A stretch of 64,000 nucleotides of DNA from Alphaproteobacteria bacterium SO-S41 (lineage in GTDB: Bacteria > Pseudomonadota > Alphaproteobacteria > Micropepsales > Micropepsaceae), in contig AP024629.1 in the NCBI GenBank assembly GCA_019670725.1, forward strand, positions 2,356,001 to 2,420,000, written 5' to 3'. Below the pieces are notes generated by a model that was given only the letters and a program-made list of their open reading frames with translations, was not told where the DNA came from and searched no databases. Every line of letters begins with the position of its first letter. Position 1 is the stretch's first letter. Shown here piece by piece: positions 8,086 to 16,309 of this stretch. The position numbers and the translations under genes were made by a program.

Positions 8086-10302
8086 CTACAGCTCGTACTT
8101 GACGGAGACCAGCACAGTACGCGGATCGGGGAAGTTCAGATAGTAGACACCGGTCGATGGCGTGTAGGTCGAGCTGACCGGCTTTTCGGAGTCGAAGAGG
8201 TTCTTGGCCGACAGGCTGATGGTCCAGTGCTCGTCCGGCGCGGTCCAGGCGATGACGGCGTTGACGAAAGCCTGGGGCGGGATTTCGTTCTGCCCCCCCG
8301 CCGCCGGAAGCGCGCTGGTGAAGGTCTTGGTCTGCCAGACCGCGTTGGCCCCGAAGCGCAGACTGCCCTGCTCGCCCAGCGACACGTCGTACGTGAAGCC
8401 GCCCGACAGGTTGAAGCGCGGGGAGTTCACCAAGCGGTTGCCGTCGGCGTCGATTCCGGCGCCGCCCGCGCCCTTGTACTCGTCATAGATCGCGTAGAGG
8501 TAGCCGGCCGCGAATTGGAGCGAGAAATTGTCGCTGAGGCGGGCGTCGGTTTCGAGCTCGACGCCATAGGTGTGCGCCTGGCCGGCATTGCCGCGGCGGC
8601 TGCCGACATAGACGGGATCGAAGAACGAGACCTGGAGGTCGGTGTAGTCGTTGTAGAAGACCGCGAGGTTGGCACGGAGCGCGTGGTCGAAGAACTCGCC
8701 CTTCAGGCCGGTTTCGTAGGTCGAGACGGTTTCGGGCTCGAAGGCCAGGGTTGCGAGGTCGAGCCGCGTGGCACGATTGTCGAAGCCGCCGGATTTGAAG
8801 CCCTGTGAGTACGTCACGTACTGCAGGAGATCGTCCGTCCACTGATATTGGATGGTGAGCTTGGGCGTGAAGGCCGACCAGTCGTCGGTCGCCTCACCCT
8901 TGATCGACTGGGCGATCGGCTGGCCCGCGAGATTGAGGACGCGGTTGTCGAAGGTGAAGGTCTTCTCTTCATACGTCCAGCGCAGGCCCGCGGTGATGCT
9001 GAGCTTCTCGGTCGCCGCCCACGTCGCCTCGCCGAAGATCGCATAGGCATCGGTGTTGGTGATGTTGTGGGCGCGCAGGAAGTTGTAGTTGCCGGGCGTG
9101 ACGACCGGGTCGGTATTGAGCGCATTCCGGCGGCTGTAACCGTCGCGTTCGACGTAGAAACGTTCGTGCAGGTAGAAGACGCCGCCGGTGAACTTTATCG
9201 CGCCGTAGTCGCCGTTTAGCTGAAATTCCTGAGTGTAATACTGATCGTTATAGTGGATCAGATTCTTCTGGATCAGCGCCGCCTCGCCGTCATTGTCGTA
9301 GTTGACGGGGTTGAGGTTGAAGCCGCCATAGGACGAGATCGACTTGAAGTTCAGTCTGTCGTTGATGTCGTACTTGATGCGCAGCGAGCCGGAGATCTGG
9401 TCGAGGTCCTGCGAGGGTTCGACCTCGGAGAATGAGAGGTCAGGATCGAAGCCGCCGCCGGGCTGGCGCACCGGGATGTAGGAGCGGCTGTCGCTGCGGT
9501 CGCGCAGGAGATTGACCGTGAAAAGGATGTCGAGCGCCTCGTTGGGCGTCCAGCGCAGCTTGCCGCGGATGGCGTCGAGGTCGATGCGGTTGACGTCGTG
9601 GTTCAGCGTCGGGTCGAAGGCGGTGCCGTCGCGGGAGTGATGGATGTAGGAGAGGCTGCCGGCGAGCTTGCCCTCGATGATCGGGCCTTCGACCAAAGCG
9701 CGCGCCTCGACGGCGCCGAGATTGCCGAGCGCGATCTCGCCCTTCACACGCAGCTCGTCGCCGGGATCGCGGGTGATGATGCGGAGCGCGCCGGCGCTGG
9801 AGTTGCGGCCGTAGAGCGTACCCTGAGGTCCGCGCAGGACTTCGACGCGTTCGAGGTCGTTGAACTCGCTCATCGAGCCGATCTGGCGCGGCACGTAGAC
9901 ATCGTCGACATAGACCGCGAGCACCGGTTCCTGGATGGGATCGCCCTCGCCCACGCCGCGCAGCGAGTAGGTCTGCGTCGTGTGGCTGATCGTGACGCGA
10001 CTGATCGAGAGGTTCGGAATATAGCCGGCGAGATCGCGGATGTTCGCGATCTTCTTATCTTCCAGAGAAGCGCCGCTGAAGGCCGAGATGGCGATCGCGG
10101 TCTTCTGGAGGTTGGTGGCGCGGCGTTCGGCGGTGACGGTGATTTCCTCGACGGCGGCGCCTGCGCCGGCGGCGGTGCCGGCATCGGCGACCTGGACCTG
10201 TTCACCTTCGACGACGGGTTTTTCCTGAGCGACGGCGGCGCCTGAAACGAGGGCCAAAGATGTGCCGGCAAGTGCGAGACGGCGGAGCAAAAGAAGCGAC
10301 AT
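8086..10302 (-). CDS. TonB-dependent outer membrane receptor
   Basis: 738-residue receptor with a signal peptide (LRRLALAGTSLALVSGAAVAQ), a TonB-box-like EEITVTAERR, a plug domain (about residues 60-170, with NIRDLAGYIPNLS, LRGVG and RVEVLRGPQGTLYGRNSSAG) and a 22-strand barrel-sized remainder ending VKYEL. It imports a scarce or bulky ligand using the proton motive force. The ATG at 10302 has GGGGAA just upstream; the in-frame TTG at 10314 is less likely. The gene follows ssuA after 99 AT-rich bases, which may hold an internal promoter, and is followed four bases later by the dioxygenase. Placement inside an ssu cluster points to an organosulfur ligand (inference). Confidence 0.9.
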   Translation of the reverse strand: MSLLLLRRLALAGTSLALVSGAAVAQEKPVVEGEQVQVADAGTAAGAGAAVEEITVTAERRATNLQKTAIAISAFSGASLEDKKIANIRDLAGYIPNLSISRVTISHTTQTYSLRGVGEGDPIQEPVLAVYVDDVYVPRQIGSMSEFNDLERVEVLRGPQGTLYGRNSSAGALRIITRDPGDELRVKGEIALGNLGAVEARALVEGPIIEGKLAGSLSYIHHSRDGTAFDPTLNHDVNRIDLDAIRGKLRWTPNEALDILFTVNLLRDRSDSRSYIPVRQPGGGFDPDLSFSEVEPSQDLDQISGSLRIKYDINDRLNFKSISSYGGFNLNPVNYDNDGEAALIQKNLIHYNDQYYTQEFQLNGDYGAIKFTGGVFYLHERFYVERDGYSRRNALNTDPVVTPGNYNFLRAHNITNTDAYAIFGEATWAATEKLSITAGLRWTYEEKTFTFDNRVLNLAGQPIAQSIKGEATDDWSAFTPKLTIQYQWTDDLLQYVTYSQGFKSGGFDNRATRLDLATLAFEPETVSTYETGLKGEFFDHALRANLAVFYNDYTDLQVSFFDPVYVGSRRGNAGQAHTYGVELETDARLSDNFSLQFAAGYLYAIYDEYKGAGGAGIDADGNRLVNSPRFNLSGGFTYDVSLGEQGSLRFGANAVWQTKTFTSALPAAGGQNEIPPQAFVNAVIAWTAPDEHWTISLSAKNLFDSEKPVSSTYTPSTGVYYLNFPDPRTVLVSVKYEL

Positions 10303-10412
10303 GTTGTTCCCCAAAGGTGTGGGGCGATATGCGATGCCGCGCGAACTTTATTCAAACCATGGAGGGTTAAGCGTGCACTTAGCTCAACTAATTTTTTGAA
10401 CGCTCATACGTC

Positions 10413-11399
10413 CTATGTTGCGCGATCAACTTTATTTATTTCTGCATTGAGACGCGCATCCCAAAGCGGGCGCACATCGACCTTGGCAGGAATGACGGCG
10501 GCGTCGGCAAAGACGTCCGCGACGAGCTGCTGCGAGGCGATGGCGTCGTCATCGACGCGCGCGAGTTCGGTCTCGCGGCTGCGTTCGGCATGCTGCTGGA
10601 TGAAGACTTCCTTCGGTGCGCCGGTCTTCTCCGCGATCAGGGTCGCCCATTCCTCGACATGGGTGTTCGCCCATTCGTGCGCGCGGGCGGAGCGTTCCAG
10701 GAAGTCGACGATGGCGGCGCGGTGGAGGTCGTCGTTCAGCGCATCGACCGAAGCGGCGTAGACGTAGTTGCCGGAGAGACGCCCGAGCCCGGTCGTGAGC
10801 ACAAGGGCGCCGCGGTTGCGGGCGAGATAGCCCTGGATGCCGTAGATGACCCAGGCGTCGAGCTCGCCCCGCTCGAAGGCGGCGAGGCCGTCCTGCGGCG
10901 AGAGCGCGATGGGCGTGATGTCGTCGACGGTGAGGCCCGCCTCAGTCAGCAGGCGCAGCATGATGTAGTGCGAGGTCGTCGCGCGGACATAGCCGATGCG
11001 CTTGCCCTTGAGGCCGGTGAGATCGGTGATGGCGGAATTGCCCGGGACGAGGACGAGCTGGGCATTGACGTCGCCTTTGCGCACCGCGACGAGGCGCAGG
11101 ACGCGGTTCGAGGGGACGATGAAGACCGGGGGGATCTCGCTCATCGAGCCGACATCGATCGCGCCGGCATTGATGGCTTCGGCGATGAGATTGCCCCCGA
11201 CGAATTCGGCGAAGGCGATCTTGTAGGGTGTGTTCGCGACCCCAGCCGCTTCGAAGGCTGCTTCGATGTTCCCGCGATAGGTTGCAACGCGCAGCGTCAC
11301 GTCGGCCAGCGATTGCGGCTTGGCGGCGGGCGAACAGGCCGCGAGGCCGGCCAGAGAGAGGCCGCCCAGCAGCAGAGTGCGGCGGTCGATCAGCGACAT
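10413..11399 (-). CDS. ssuA: ABC transporter substrate-binding lipoprotein, SsuA-like
   Basis: 328-residue periplasmic binding protein of the SsuA/TauA/NMT1 type. The N-terminus has twin arginines and a lipobox (RRTLLLGGLSLAGLAAC), so it is a probable Tat- or Sec-exported lipoprotein with Cys22 as the lipidated residue. The fold is recognisable in AEAINAGAIDVGSMSEIPPV, LKGKRIGYVRATTSHYIMLR and AFERGELDAWVIY. It would hand an aliphatic sulfonate to the SsuB-SsuC importer encoded upstream in the same operon. Unusually, it is separated from ssuBC by four enzyme genes. It starts ten bases after the aldolase stop. Confidence 0.87.
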   Translation of the reverse strand: MSLIDRRTLLLGGLSLAGLAACSPAAKPQSLADVTLRVATYRGNIEAAFEAAGVANTPYKIAFAEFVGGNLIAEAINAGAIDVGSMSEIPPVFIVPSNRVLRLVAVRKGDVNAQLVLVPGNSAITDLTGLKGKRIGYVRATTSHYIMLRLLTEAGLTVDDITPIALSPQDGLAAFERGELDAWVIYGIQGYLARNRGALVLTTGLGRLSGNYVYAASVDALNDDLHRAAIVDFLERSARAHEWANTHVEEWATLIAEKTGAPKEVFIQQHAERSRETELARVDDDAIASQQLVADVFADAAVIPAKVDVRPLWDARLNAEINKVDRAT

Positions 11400-11409
11400 A
11401 AGGCTACCT

Positions 11410-12258
11410 TCAATCGAAGAGGTCGGGCTCTTCCTCGGTCACCACGTCCCAATAGGGCTGGAAGGCATAGAACCCGCCGACCTCGGTGCCGACCTGGCCG
11501 GCGGTGTGACGCGCGACCTCGGCGGGCATGGGGCGGGTCTGCCCCGCTGCTTCGGCGAGAAGCTGCGTCTGGCAGGCGTTCTCGAGCGCGATGTAGCGCC
11601 AGACCGCGGCCTCGACGGACTGGCCGACGGTGAGGATGCCGTGGTTCTGGAGGATGATCGCCTTACGGTGGCCGAGCGTGGTCGCGATCTTCTCGCCCTC
11701 GCTGGTGTCGAGCACGACGCCGGAGAACTCCTCGAACAGCGCGTGGTCGTCGTAGAACGCGGCGGAGTCCTGCGTCAGCGGATCGAGCAGGCGGCCGAGC
11801 GCCGACCACGCCTTGCCGTAGAGCGAATGCGCATGCGCGGCGGCGACGACATCGGGGCGCGCCTTGTGGAGTTCGGAGTGGATCGCGAAGGCCGCGCGGT
11901 TGAGACGCGCCTTGGTCTTCACCGGCGGCACGACGATTTCGCCGTGATGGCTGACCAGCATGAGGTCGGAGACCTTGATGCGGCTGAAATGAACGCCGAG
12001 CGGATTGACCCAGAAATGATCGGTCAGTTCAGGGTCGCGCGCGGTGATGTGCCCTGCCCCGCCCATGTCGAAGCCGTAGCGGCCGAACAGGCGATAGGAC
12101 GCGGCGAGGCGCTGCTTGCGATAGAGGCGCTCGAGCTCAAGGGTCGGCTGGACCGGCAGGGTCCGCGAGCCGAATTCGGGCAGGAGGGATTCAAGCTTGG
12201 CGGGATGGGGACCGGGTGTGGCCTCGGGCGCAAGGCGTGAGAGAGCGACGACCGTCAT
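11410..12258 (-). CDS. Class II aldolase/adducin family protein
   Basis: 282-residue protein of the class II (zinc) aldolase/adducin fold, which includes fuculose-phosphate aldolase-type enzymes. The metal ligands are suggested by AAHAHSLYGKAW and the later ILQNHGILTVG; the N-terminal helix has a typical LAASYRLFGRYGFDMG with AGHITARDP. The family cleaves or decarboxylates hydroxy-carbonyl compounds. It lies between ssuA and a 2-hydroxyacid dehydrogenase with short gaps (10 and 12 bases), so it is very likely cotranscribed with the sulfonate genes. Aldolases are not part of the standard ssu system, which suggests processing of the carbon skeleton of the sulfur source. The substrate is unknown. 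Confidence 0.85.
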   Translation of the reverse strand: MTVVALSRLAPEATPGPHPAKLESLLPEFGSRTLPVQPTLELERLYRKQRLAASYRLFGRYGFDMGGAGHITARDPELTDHFWVNPLGVHFSRIKVSDLMLVSHHGEIVVPPVKTKARLNRAAFAIHSELHKARPDVVAAAHAHSLYGKAWSALGRLLDPLTQDSAAFYDDHALFEEFSGVVLDTSEGEKIATTLGHRKAIILQNHGILTVGQSVEAAVWRYIALENACQTQLLAEAAGQTRPMPAEVARHTAGQVGTEVGGFYAFQPYWDVVTEEEPDLFD

Positions 12259-12270
12259 GAGGGTTTTCCT

Positions 12271-13221
12271 TCAGTAGCCGCGCGTGAGATCGACGACATC
12301 GGCGAGCGGGACGCCGGTGCGGTAGCGGGCCAGGTTCTCGGCGAAGCGGGCGGCGAGATTGATGCGTGTGTCCGGCGTGTGGACCGAGGTGTGCGGCGAG
12401 AGGCGCACGCGCGGATGCGTGTAGTAGCGGTGGTCGGGCGTCAGCGGCTCGGGATAGGTGACGTCGAGCGTCGCCTGCCCCACACGCCCGTCGTCGAGCG
12501 CTTCGAGCAGCGCGTTGTCATCGATCAGCGCGCCGCGCGCGACGTTGATGAGGTGGAGGCCAGGCTTGGCGCGCGCGAGGGTTTCGCGATTGACGATGTG
12601 GTGCGTGTCATCGGTTGCCGGCGCGGCGAGGACGACGTGATCGGATGCCGCGAAAAGATCGGCAACGCTCTCGGCGCGGGCGACGCCGGGGACCGGGAAC
12701 GGCAGATCGGAGCGGCGGAGCGCAATAACGTTGAGGCCGAGCGCCTGGGCGCGCGGGGCGAGCGCCTCGCCGATCGCGCCGAAGCCGATGAGGCCGAGCG
12801 TCGTGCCCTCGATGAGCTTCAGCGGCTGCGCGGTCCATTTGTCCGCGCTGTCGATCCAGATGTCCGGCAGGCGCTTGGCCGACGCAAGAATGGCGGCCAG
12901 CGCGAACTCGGCGAGCGCGACGGCGGAGGAACCGCGGGCCGAGGTGACGACCGGGCCGTCGAAAAGCCAGTCCGGATAGAAGTCGATGCCGACCGAGACG
13001 AGCTGGATCCATTTCAGATCGAACGGCCAGCCGGCGGGCGGCTTGGGCGTCAGCAATCCCCCGGCTTTGCGGAACGGCGCAGCAACGAGGATTTCGGCGG
13101 CGTCGGGCAGCGCGGCAGGCGGGCCAGCGGGGACCGGCACGATCTCGATGCCGGGCGTGTTGGCGGCGAAGACGGAATTGAACGCCTCGGGCAACTGGCT
13201 GGCGACGCGAAGCCGGCTCAT
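12271..13221 (-). CDS. D-isomer-specific 2-hydroxyacid dehydrogenase
   Basis: 316-residue NAD(P)-dependent dehydrogenase. The NAD-binding domain carries GTTLGLIGFGAIGEALA and an HLINVARGALIDD segment. The catalytic Arg (in NVARGALID), Glu (in TYPEPLTPDHRYY) and His (in VRLSPHTSVHTPD) are all visible. Such enzymes interconvert 2-oxo and 2-hydroxy acids. The gene is two bases from the SsuD-like copy B stop and 12 from the aldolase, so it belongs to the sulfur operon. It might reduce an oxo-acid formed after desulfonation or aldol cleavage; this is inference from position only. Confidence 0.87.
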   Translation of the reverse strand: MSRLRVASQLPEAFNSVFAANTPGIEIVPVPAGPPAALPDAAEILVAAPFRKAGGLLTPKPPAGWPFDLKWIQLVSVGIDFYPDWLFDGPVVTSARGSSAVALAEFALAAILASAKRLPDIWIDSADKWTAQPLKLIEGTTLGLIGFGAIGEALAPRAQALGLNVIALRRSDLPFPVPGVARAESVADLFAASDHVVLAAPATDDTHHIVNRETLARAKPGLHLINVARGALIDDNALLEALDDGRVGQATLDVTYPEPLTPDHRYYTHPRVRLSPHTSVHTPDTRINLAARFAENLARYRTGVPLADVVDLTRGY

Positions 13222-13223
13222 GC

Positions 13224-14342
13224 CTATTCCGCCGCTTCCGAAATGGTCTGGCGCTGGGCCACGGCGGCGCGGACGAGCGGGATGAGATCGCGGCCGTATT
13301 CGAGCGCGTCCTCCAGCGGATCGAAGCCGCGGATGAGGAAGGTCGAGATCCCCAAATCCCAGTATTCCAGCAGCGCCTCGGTCACCTGCTCGGGCGTGCC
13401 GACCAGCGAGGTGGAGTTGCCCTGTGCGCCGGTGAGCGCGGCGAGTTCGGTCCAGAGGCGCTTGTCGACGACCTTGCCCTTGGCGGCTTCGGCAAGGAGG
13501 CGTTGAGAGCCGGCATTCTGCGGCGGGGCATCGGGACGGCGCAGCGGCGACGGGCCGTTTGCGCGGAGGGCCTTGGCGGTTTCGAGGTAGCGGGCCGCCC
13601 TCGCCCAGGCTTCGTCTTCGGTGCGGCCGAGGATGGGGCGGAGCGAGAGGGAGAAGCGGATGTGGCGTTCGCGGCCATGGACGGCGGCGGCGGCGCGGAC
13701 GGCGGCGATGGTCTTGCGCGTCTCGGCGAGGCTCTCGCCCCAGAGCGCGTAGACGTCGGCATGCTTGCCGGCGACGCGAATGGCTTCGGGCGACGAGCCG
13801 CCGAAATAGACCGGGATGTGCGGCGCCTGATCCGAGCGGACGGCGGCGAAGCTGTCCTTCACGCGGTAATACGGGCCGTCATGATCGAAAGGCTTGGTGC
13901 TGGTCCAAGTCTTCTTGACGACGTCGAGATAGTCGTCGGTGCGGGCGTAGCGTTCGTCCTTGGTGAGGAAGTCGCCATCGCGCGCCTGCTCCTCGTCGGA
14001 GCCGCCGGTGATGATGTGGACGGCGAGGCGGCCGTCCGCGAACTGGTCGAGGCTGGCGAGCTGGCGCGCGGCCAGCGTCGGCGCGACGAAGCCCGGACGG
14101 TGGGCGAGCAGGAATTTGAGCGATGTCGTCTGGTGCGCGGCATAGGCCGCGACCTGGAACCCGTCCGGCGCGACGCTGAAATAGCCGATCAGCACGCGGT
14201 CGAAGCCGGCATATTCGTGGGCGCGTGCGGTGGCGCTAACGAAGGACTTGTCGATCACGCCGGGGCCGCCGGGCGCGCGCCTGGTTTCGGACGCGTTCTG
14301 CGTGCCGATCATGCCGATGAATTCAAGCGGGTGATGGGTCAT
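13224..14342 (-). CDS. LLM-class flavin-dependent monooxygenase, SsuD-like (copy B)
   Basis: 372-residue luciferase-fold monooxygenase and a clear paralogue of the protein at 4575-5669. The two share FIGMIGTQ/FIGYIGTQ starts, HRPGFVAPTLAARQLASLDQ, GRLAVHIITGGSDEE, a DERYARTDDYLD helix, PHIPVYFGGSSPEA, NAGSQRLL and STFLIRGFDPLEDA. It is more distant from the canonical SsuD at 2887-4068. It should need FMNH2 from a reductase and probably cleaves or oxygenates a sulfonate, sulfone or related compound. It follows the SfnB/DszC-like gene after 12 bases and precedes the hydroxyacid dehydrogenase by two, inside the minus-strand operon. Confidence 0.86.
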   Translation of the reverse strand: MTHHPLEFIGMIGTQNASETRRAPGGPGVIDKSFVSATARAHEYAGFDRVLIGYFSVAPDGFQVAAYAAHQTTSLKFLLAHRPGFVAPTLAARQLASLDQFADGRLAVHIITGGSDEEQARDGDFLTKDERYARTDDYLDVVKKTWTSTKPFDHDGPYYRVKDSFAAVRSDQAPHIPVYFGGSSPEAIRVAGKHADVYALWGESLAETRKTIAAVRAAAAVHGRERHIRFSLSLRPILGRTEDEAWARAARYLETAKALRANGPSPLRRPDAPPQNAGSQRLLAEAAKGKVVDKRLWTELAALTGAQGNSTSLVGTPEQVTEALLEYWDLGISTFLIRGFDPLEDALEYGRDLIPLVRAAVAQRQTISEAAE

Positions 14343-14354
14343 GGCTGGGATCGC

Positions 14355-15509
14355 TCAGATGGAGAAGTCGGCGAAGGCGGCGCGGCCGGCCGAGGTGAGG
14401 ACGACATCGCTTTGCGGCGTGTGGATGCGGCCGCAGAGGACATCGCGGTGGTGGCGCTCCAGCGGGTTGTGGCGCGTGAGACCGGGATTGCCGGTCAACT
14501 CCAGCGCCTTGTCCACCGCGAGGATCGCGTTCTGGGTGACGAGATGTTTCACCAGCGAGGATTCGACGCCGCCGGTTTCGCCCCGCGCTGCGGTCTGCAG
14601 CAGAACCTTGTTGCTGAACAGCAGGCCGTCGATGACGCCGACCGCTTCCTGGAAACGCGGCAGGGTCGAGAGCGAGGCGCCGAGATTGGTGGGCTTGCGA
14701 TGTATGAGATAGCCGACCAGCCAGTCGCGGGCGGCCTGCGCCACGGCGTCGTAGATGCCGGCGGTGAGTACCGCCGACCAGGCGGCGAAATGCGGCGGGT
14801 AAGGCAGCGCGCTGCCGACGGGCTGGGGATCCAGCGCCTGGTCGAGCGGCACGAGGACGCTGTCGAAGACGACGTCGTGGCTGGCTGAGGCGCGGAGGCC
14901 CAGATGGTCCCAGCTTTCCTCGATGGTGATGCCGGGCGTGTCGGAGCGGACGAGCCAGCCGCCGACCAAGGGTTCGGGATCGTCGGAGCGCGCCCAGACG
15001 ATGAACCATTTGAGCGCGACCGAACCGGTCGAGTAGATCTTGCGCCCCGTGATGCGCCAGCCATCGGGCGTGCGGCGCGCGATGGTCGCGGGCAGACCGC
15101 CGCGGGCGGGCGTGCCGAGTTCGGGCTCGACGCGGAGAGCGTTGACGAGGCCGCCCTCGTCGATCGCGCTGCGGACGACCTTCGACTTCAGCGCTTCGGT
15201 CCAGCCAGAGCGGCCTTCGAGGCCGGCATGGTTGAGATACTGCATGGTGAGGACGAGCGCAGTGGCCGGATCGCCCTTGGCGACCGCCGATACGACGCGG
15301 AGCGCGGTGGGGAGATCGGCCTCCTGCCCGCCCAGGCGGCGCGGCGCGGTGAGGGCGAGCAGGTTTTCCTGGCGCAGGCGTTCGAAGTTCTCGAACGGGA
15401 AGCTGGCGTCGCGGTCATGCGCCCCCGCGGTTGCGGCGAAAGCGGATGTGAGTTGCGGCAGGATGCGGTCGAGATCGGGCGCGGCTGGGCGGAGGACGGT
15501 GACGCTCAC
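14355..15509 (-). CDS. Acyl-CoA dehydrogenase-fold flavoprotein, SfnB/DszC-like
   Basis: 384-residue protein with the three-domain acyl-CoA dehydrogenase fold: N-terminal helical part (FENFERLRQENLLAL, LGGQEADLPTALRVV), middle beta domain (GWRITGRKIYSTG, DHLGLRASASHDVVFD) and C-terminal helical bundle. This subgroup, found with sulfur-starvation genes, includes SfnB and the FMNH2-dependent monooxygenase DszC. It is therefore more likely an oxygenase or desulfurising enzyme than a beta-oxidation enzyme. It begins with GTG at 15509, whose first bases overlap the ssuB stop (GTGA), so translation is coupled to the transporter. Its exact substrate is unknown. Confidence 0.82.
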   Translation of the reverse strand: MSVTVLRPAAPDLDRILPQLTSAFAATAGAHDRDASFPFENFERLRQENLLALTAPRRLGGQEADLPTALRVVSAVAKGDPATALVLTMQYLNHAGLEGRSGWTEALKSKVVRSAIDEGGLVNALRVEPELGTPARGGLPATIARRTPDGWRITGRKIYSTGSVALKWFIVWARSDDPEPLVGGWLVRSDTPGITIEESWDHLGLRASASHDVVFDSVLVPLDQALDPQPVGSALPYPPHFAAWSAVLTAGIYDAVAQAARDWLVGYLIHRKPTNLGASLSTLPRFQEAVGVIDGLLFSNKVLLQTAARGETGGVESSLVKHLVTQNAILAVDKALELTGNPGLTRHNPLERHHRDVLCGRIHTPQSDVVLTSAGRAAFADFSI

Positions 15510-16306
15510 GAGACGACCTCGCCGGTGGGAAATGAGAGGAGCGCGGCATCGCCATGCGCCGTGGCGGGCGTTTCGACGCCGAGATGGGCGAGCAGACGGC
15601 GGCGCAGGCCATGCGAGCGGCCCTCGGCATCGCGCTGGCGCGGGAGGGCGACGCGCTCCTCGGCGGCGATGCGGCCCTTGTCGAGGACGAGAATGCGATC
15701 TGCGAGCGCGATGGCCTCGTCGACATCATGGGTGACGAGAAGCACGGAGGGCCGGTGGGCGCGCCAGAGGTCGAGCACCAGGCCGTGCATCTTGATGCGG
15801 GTCAGCGCGTCGAGCGAGGCGAAGGGCTCGTCGAGCAGGAGGAGTTCGGGCTCGCGGACGAGCGCCCGGGCGAGCGCGGTGCGCTGGGACTCGCCGCCGG
15901 ACAGGGTCAGCGGCCAGGCCTCGAGGCGATGCGCGAGGCCGACTTCGCTCAAGGCAGCCTGCGCCTTGGCCTTGGCGTCGCGGGCGTTGCCGGGAAGGCC
16001 GAGCGCGACATTGCGCCAGACCTTCTTCCACGGCAGCAGGCGGGCGTCCTGAAACACCACGGCGCGCTTGGCCGGGACGCGGACGTCCTGTTCCGCGATG
16101 GCGTCGAGGCCCGCGAGCGTGCGGAGCAGCGTCGTCTTGCCCGAGCCGCTGCGGCCAAGCAGCGCGACGAACTCGCCGGGCGCAATGTCGAGGTCGAGGC
16201 CGTCGAGGACATTGGTGGTCCCAAAGCGGCGCGAGAACTTCCGTAGGCGGACGGATGGCTGAACGGGCGTTTCGGCCGGAAAAGACTGCAGGATCTGCTT
16301 CGACAT
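15506..16306 (-). CDS. ssuB: Sulfonate ABC transporter ATP-binding protein
   Basis: 266-residue ABC ATPase of the nitrate/sulfonate/taurine importer group. Visible motifs are Walker A (LLGRSGSGKTTLLRTLAG), signature (LSGGESQRTALARAL) and Walker B with the following D-loop (LLLLDEPFASLDALTR), and an H-loop in LLVTHDVDEAIAL. VVFQDARLLPW before the signature is the Q-loop segment typical of SsuB/TauB. It energises uptake through SsuC. It begins three bases after the ssuC stop and overlaps the SfnB-like gene by four bases. Confidence 0.92.
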   Translation of the reverse strand: MSKQILQSFPAETPVQPSVRLRKFSRRFGTTNVLDGLDLDIAPGEFVALLGRSGSGKTTLLRTLAGLDAIAEQDVRVPAKRAVVFQDARLLPWKKVWRNVALGLPGNARDAKAKAQAALSEVGLAHRLEAWPLTLSGGESQRTALARALVREPELLLLDEPFASLDALTRIKMHGLVLDLWRAHRPSVLLVTHDVDEAIALADRILVLDKGRIAAEERVALPRQRDAEGRSHGLRRRLLAHLGVETPATAHGDAALLSFPTGEVVS

Positions 16307-16309
16307 GGT

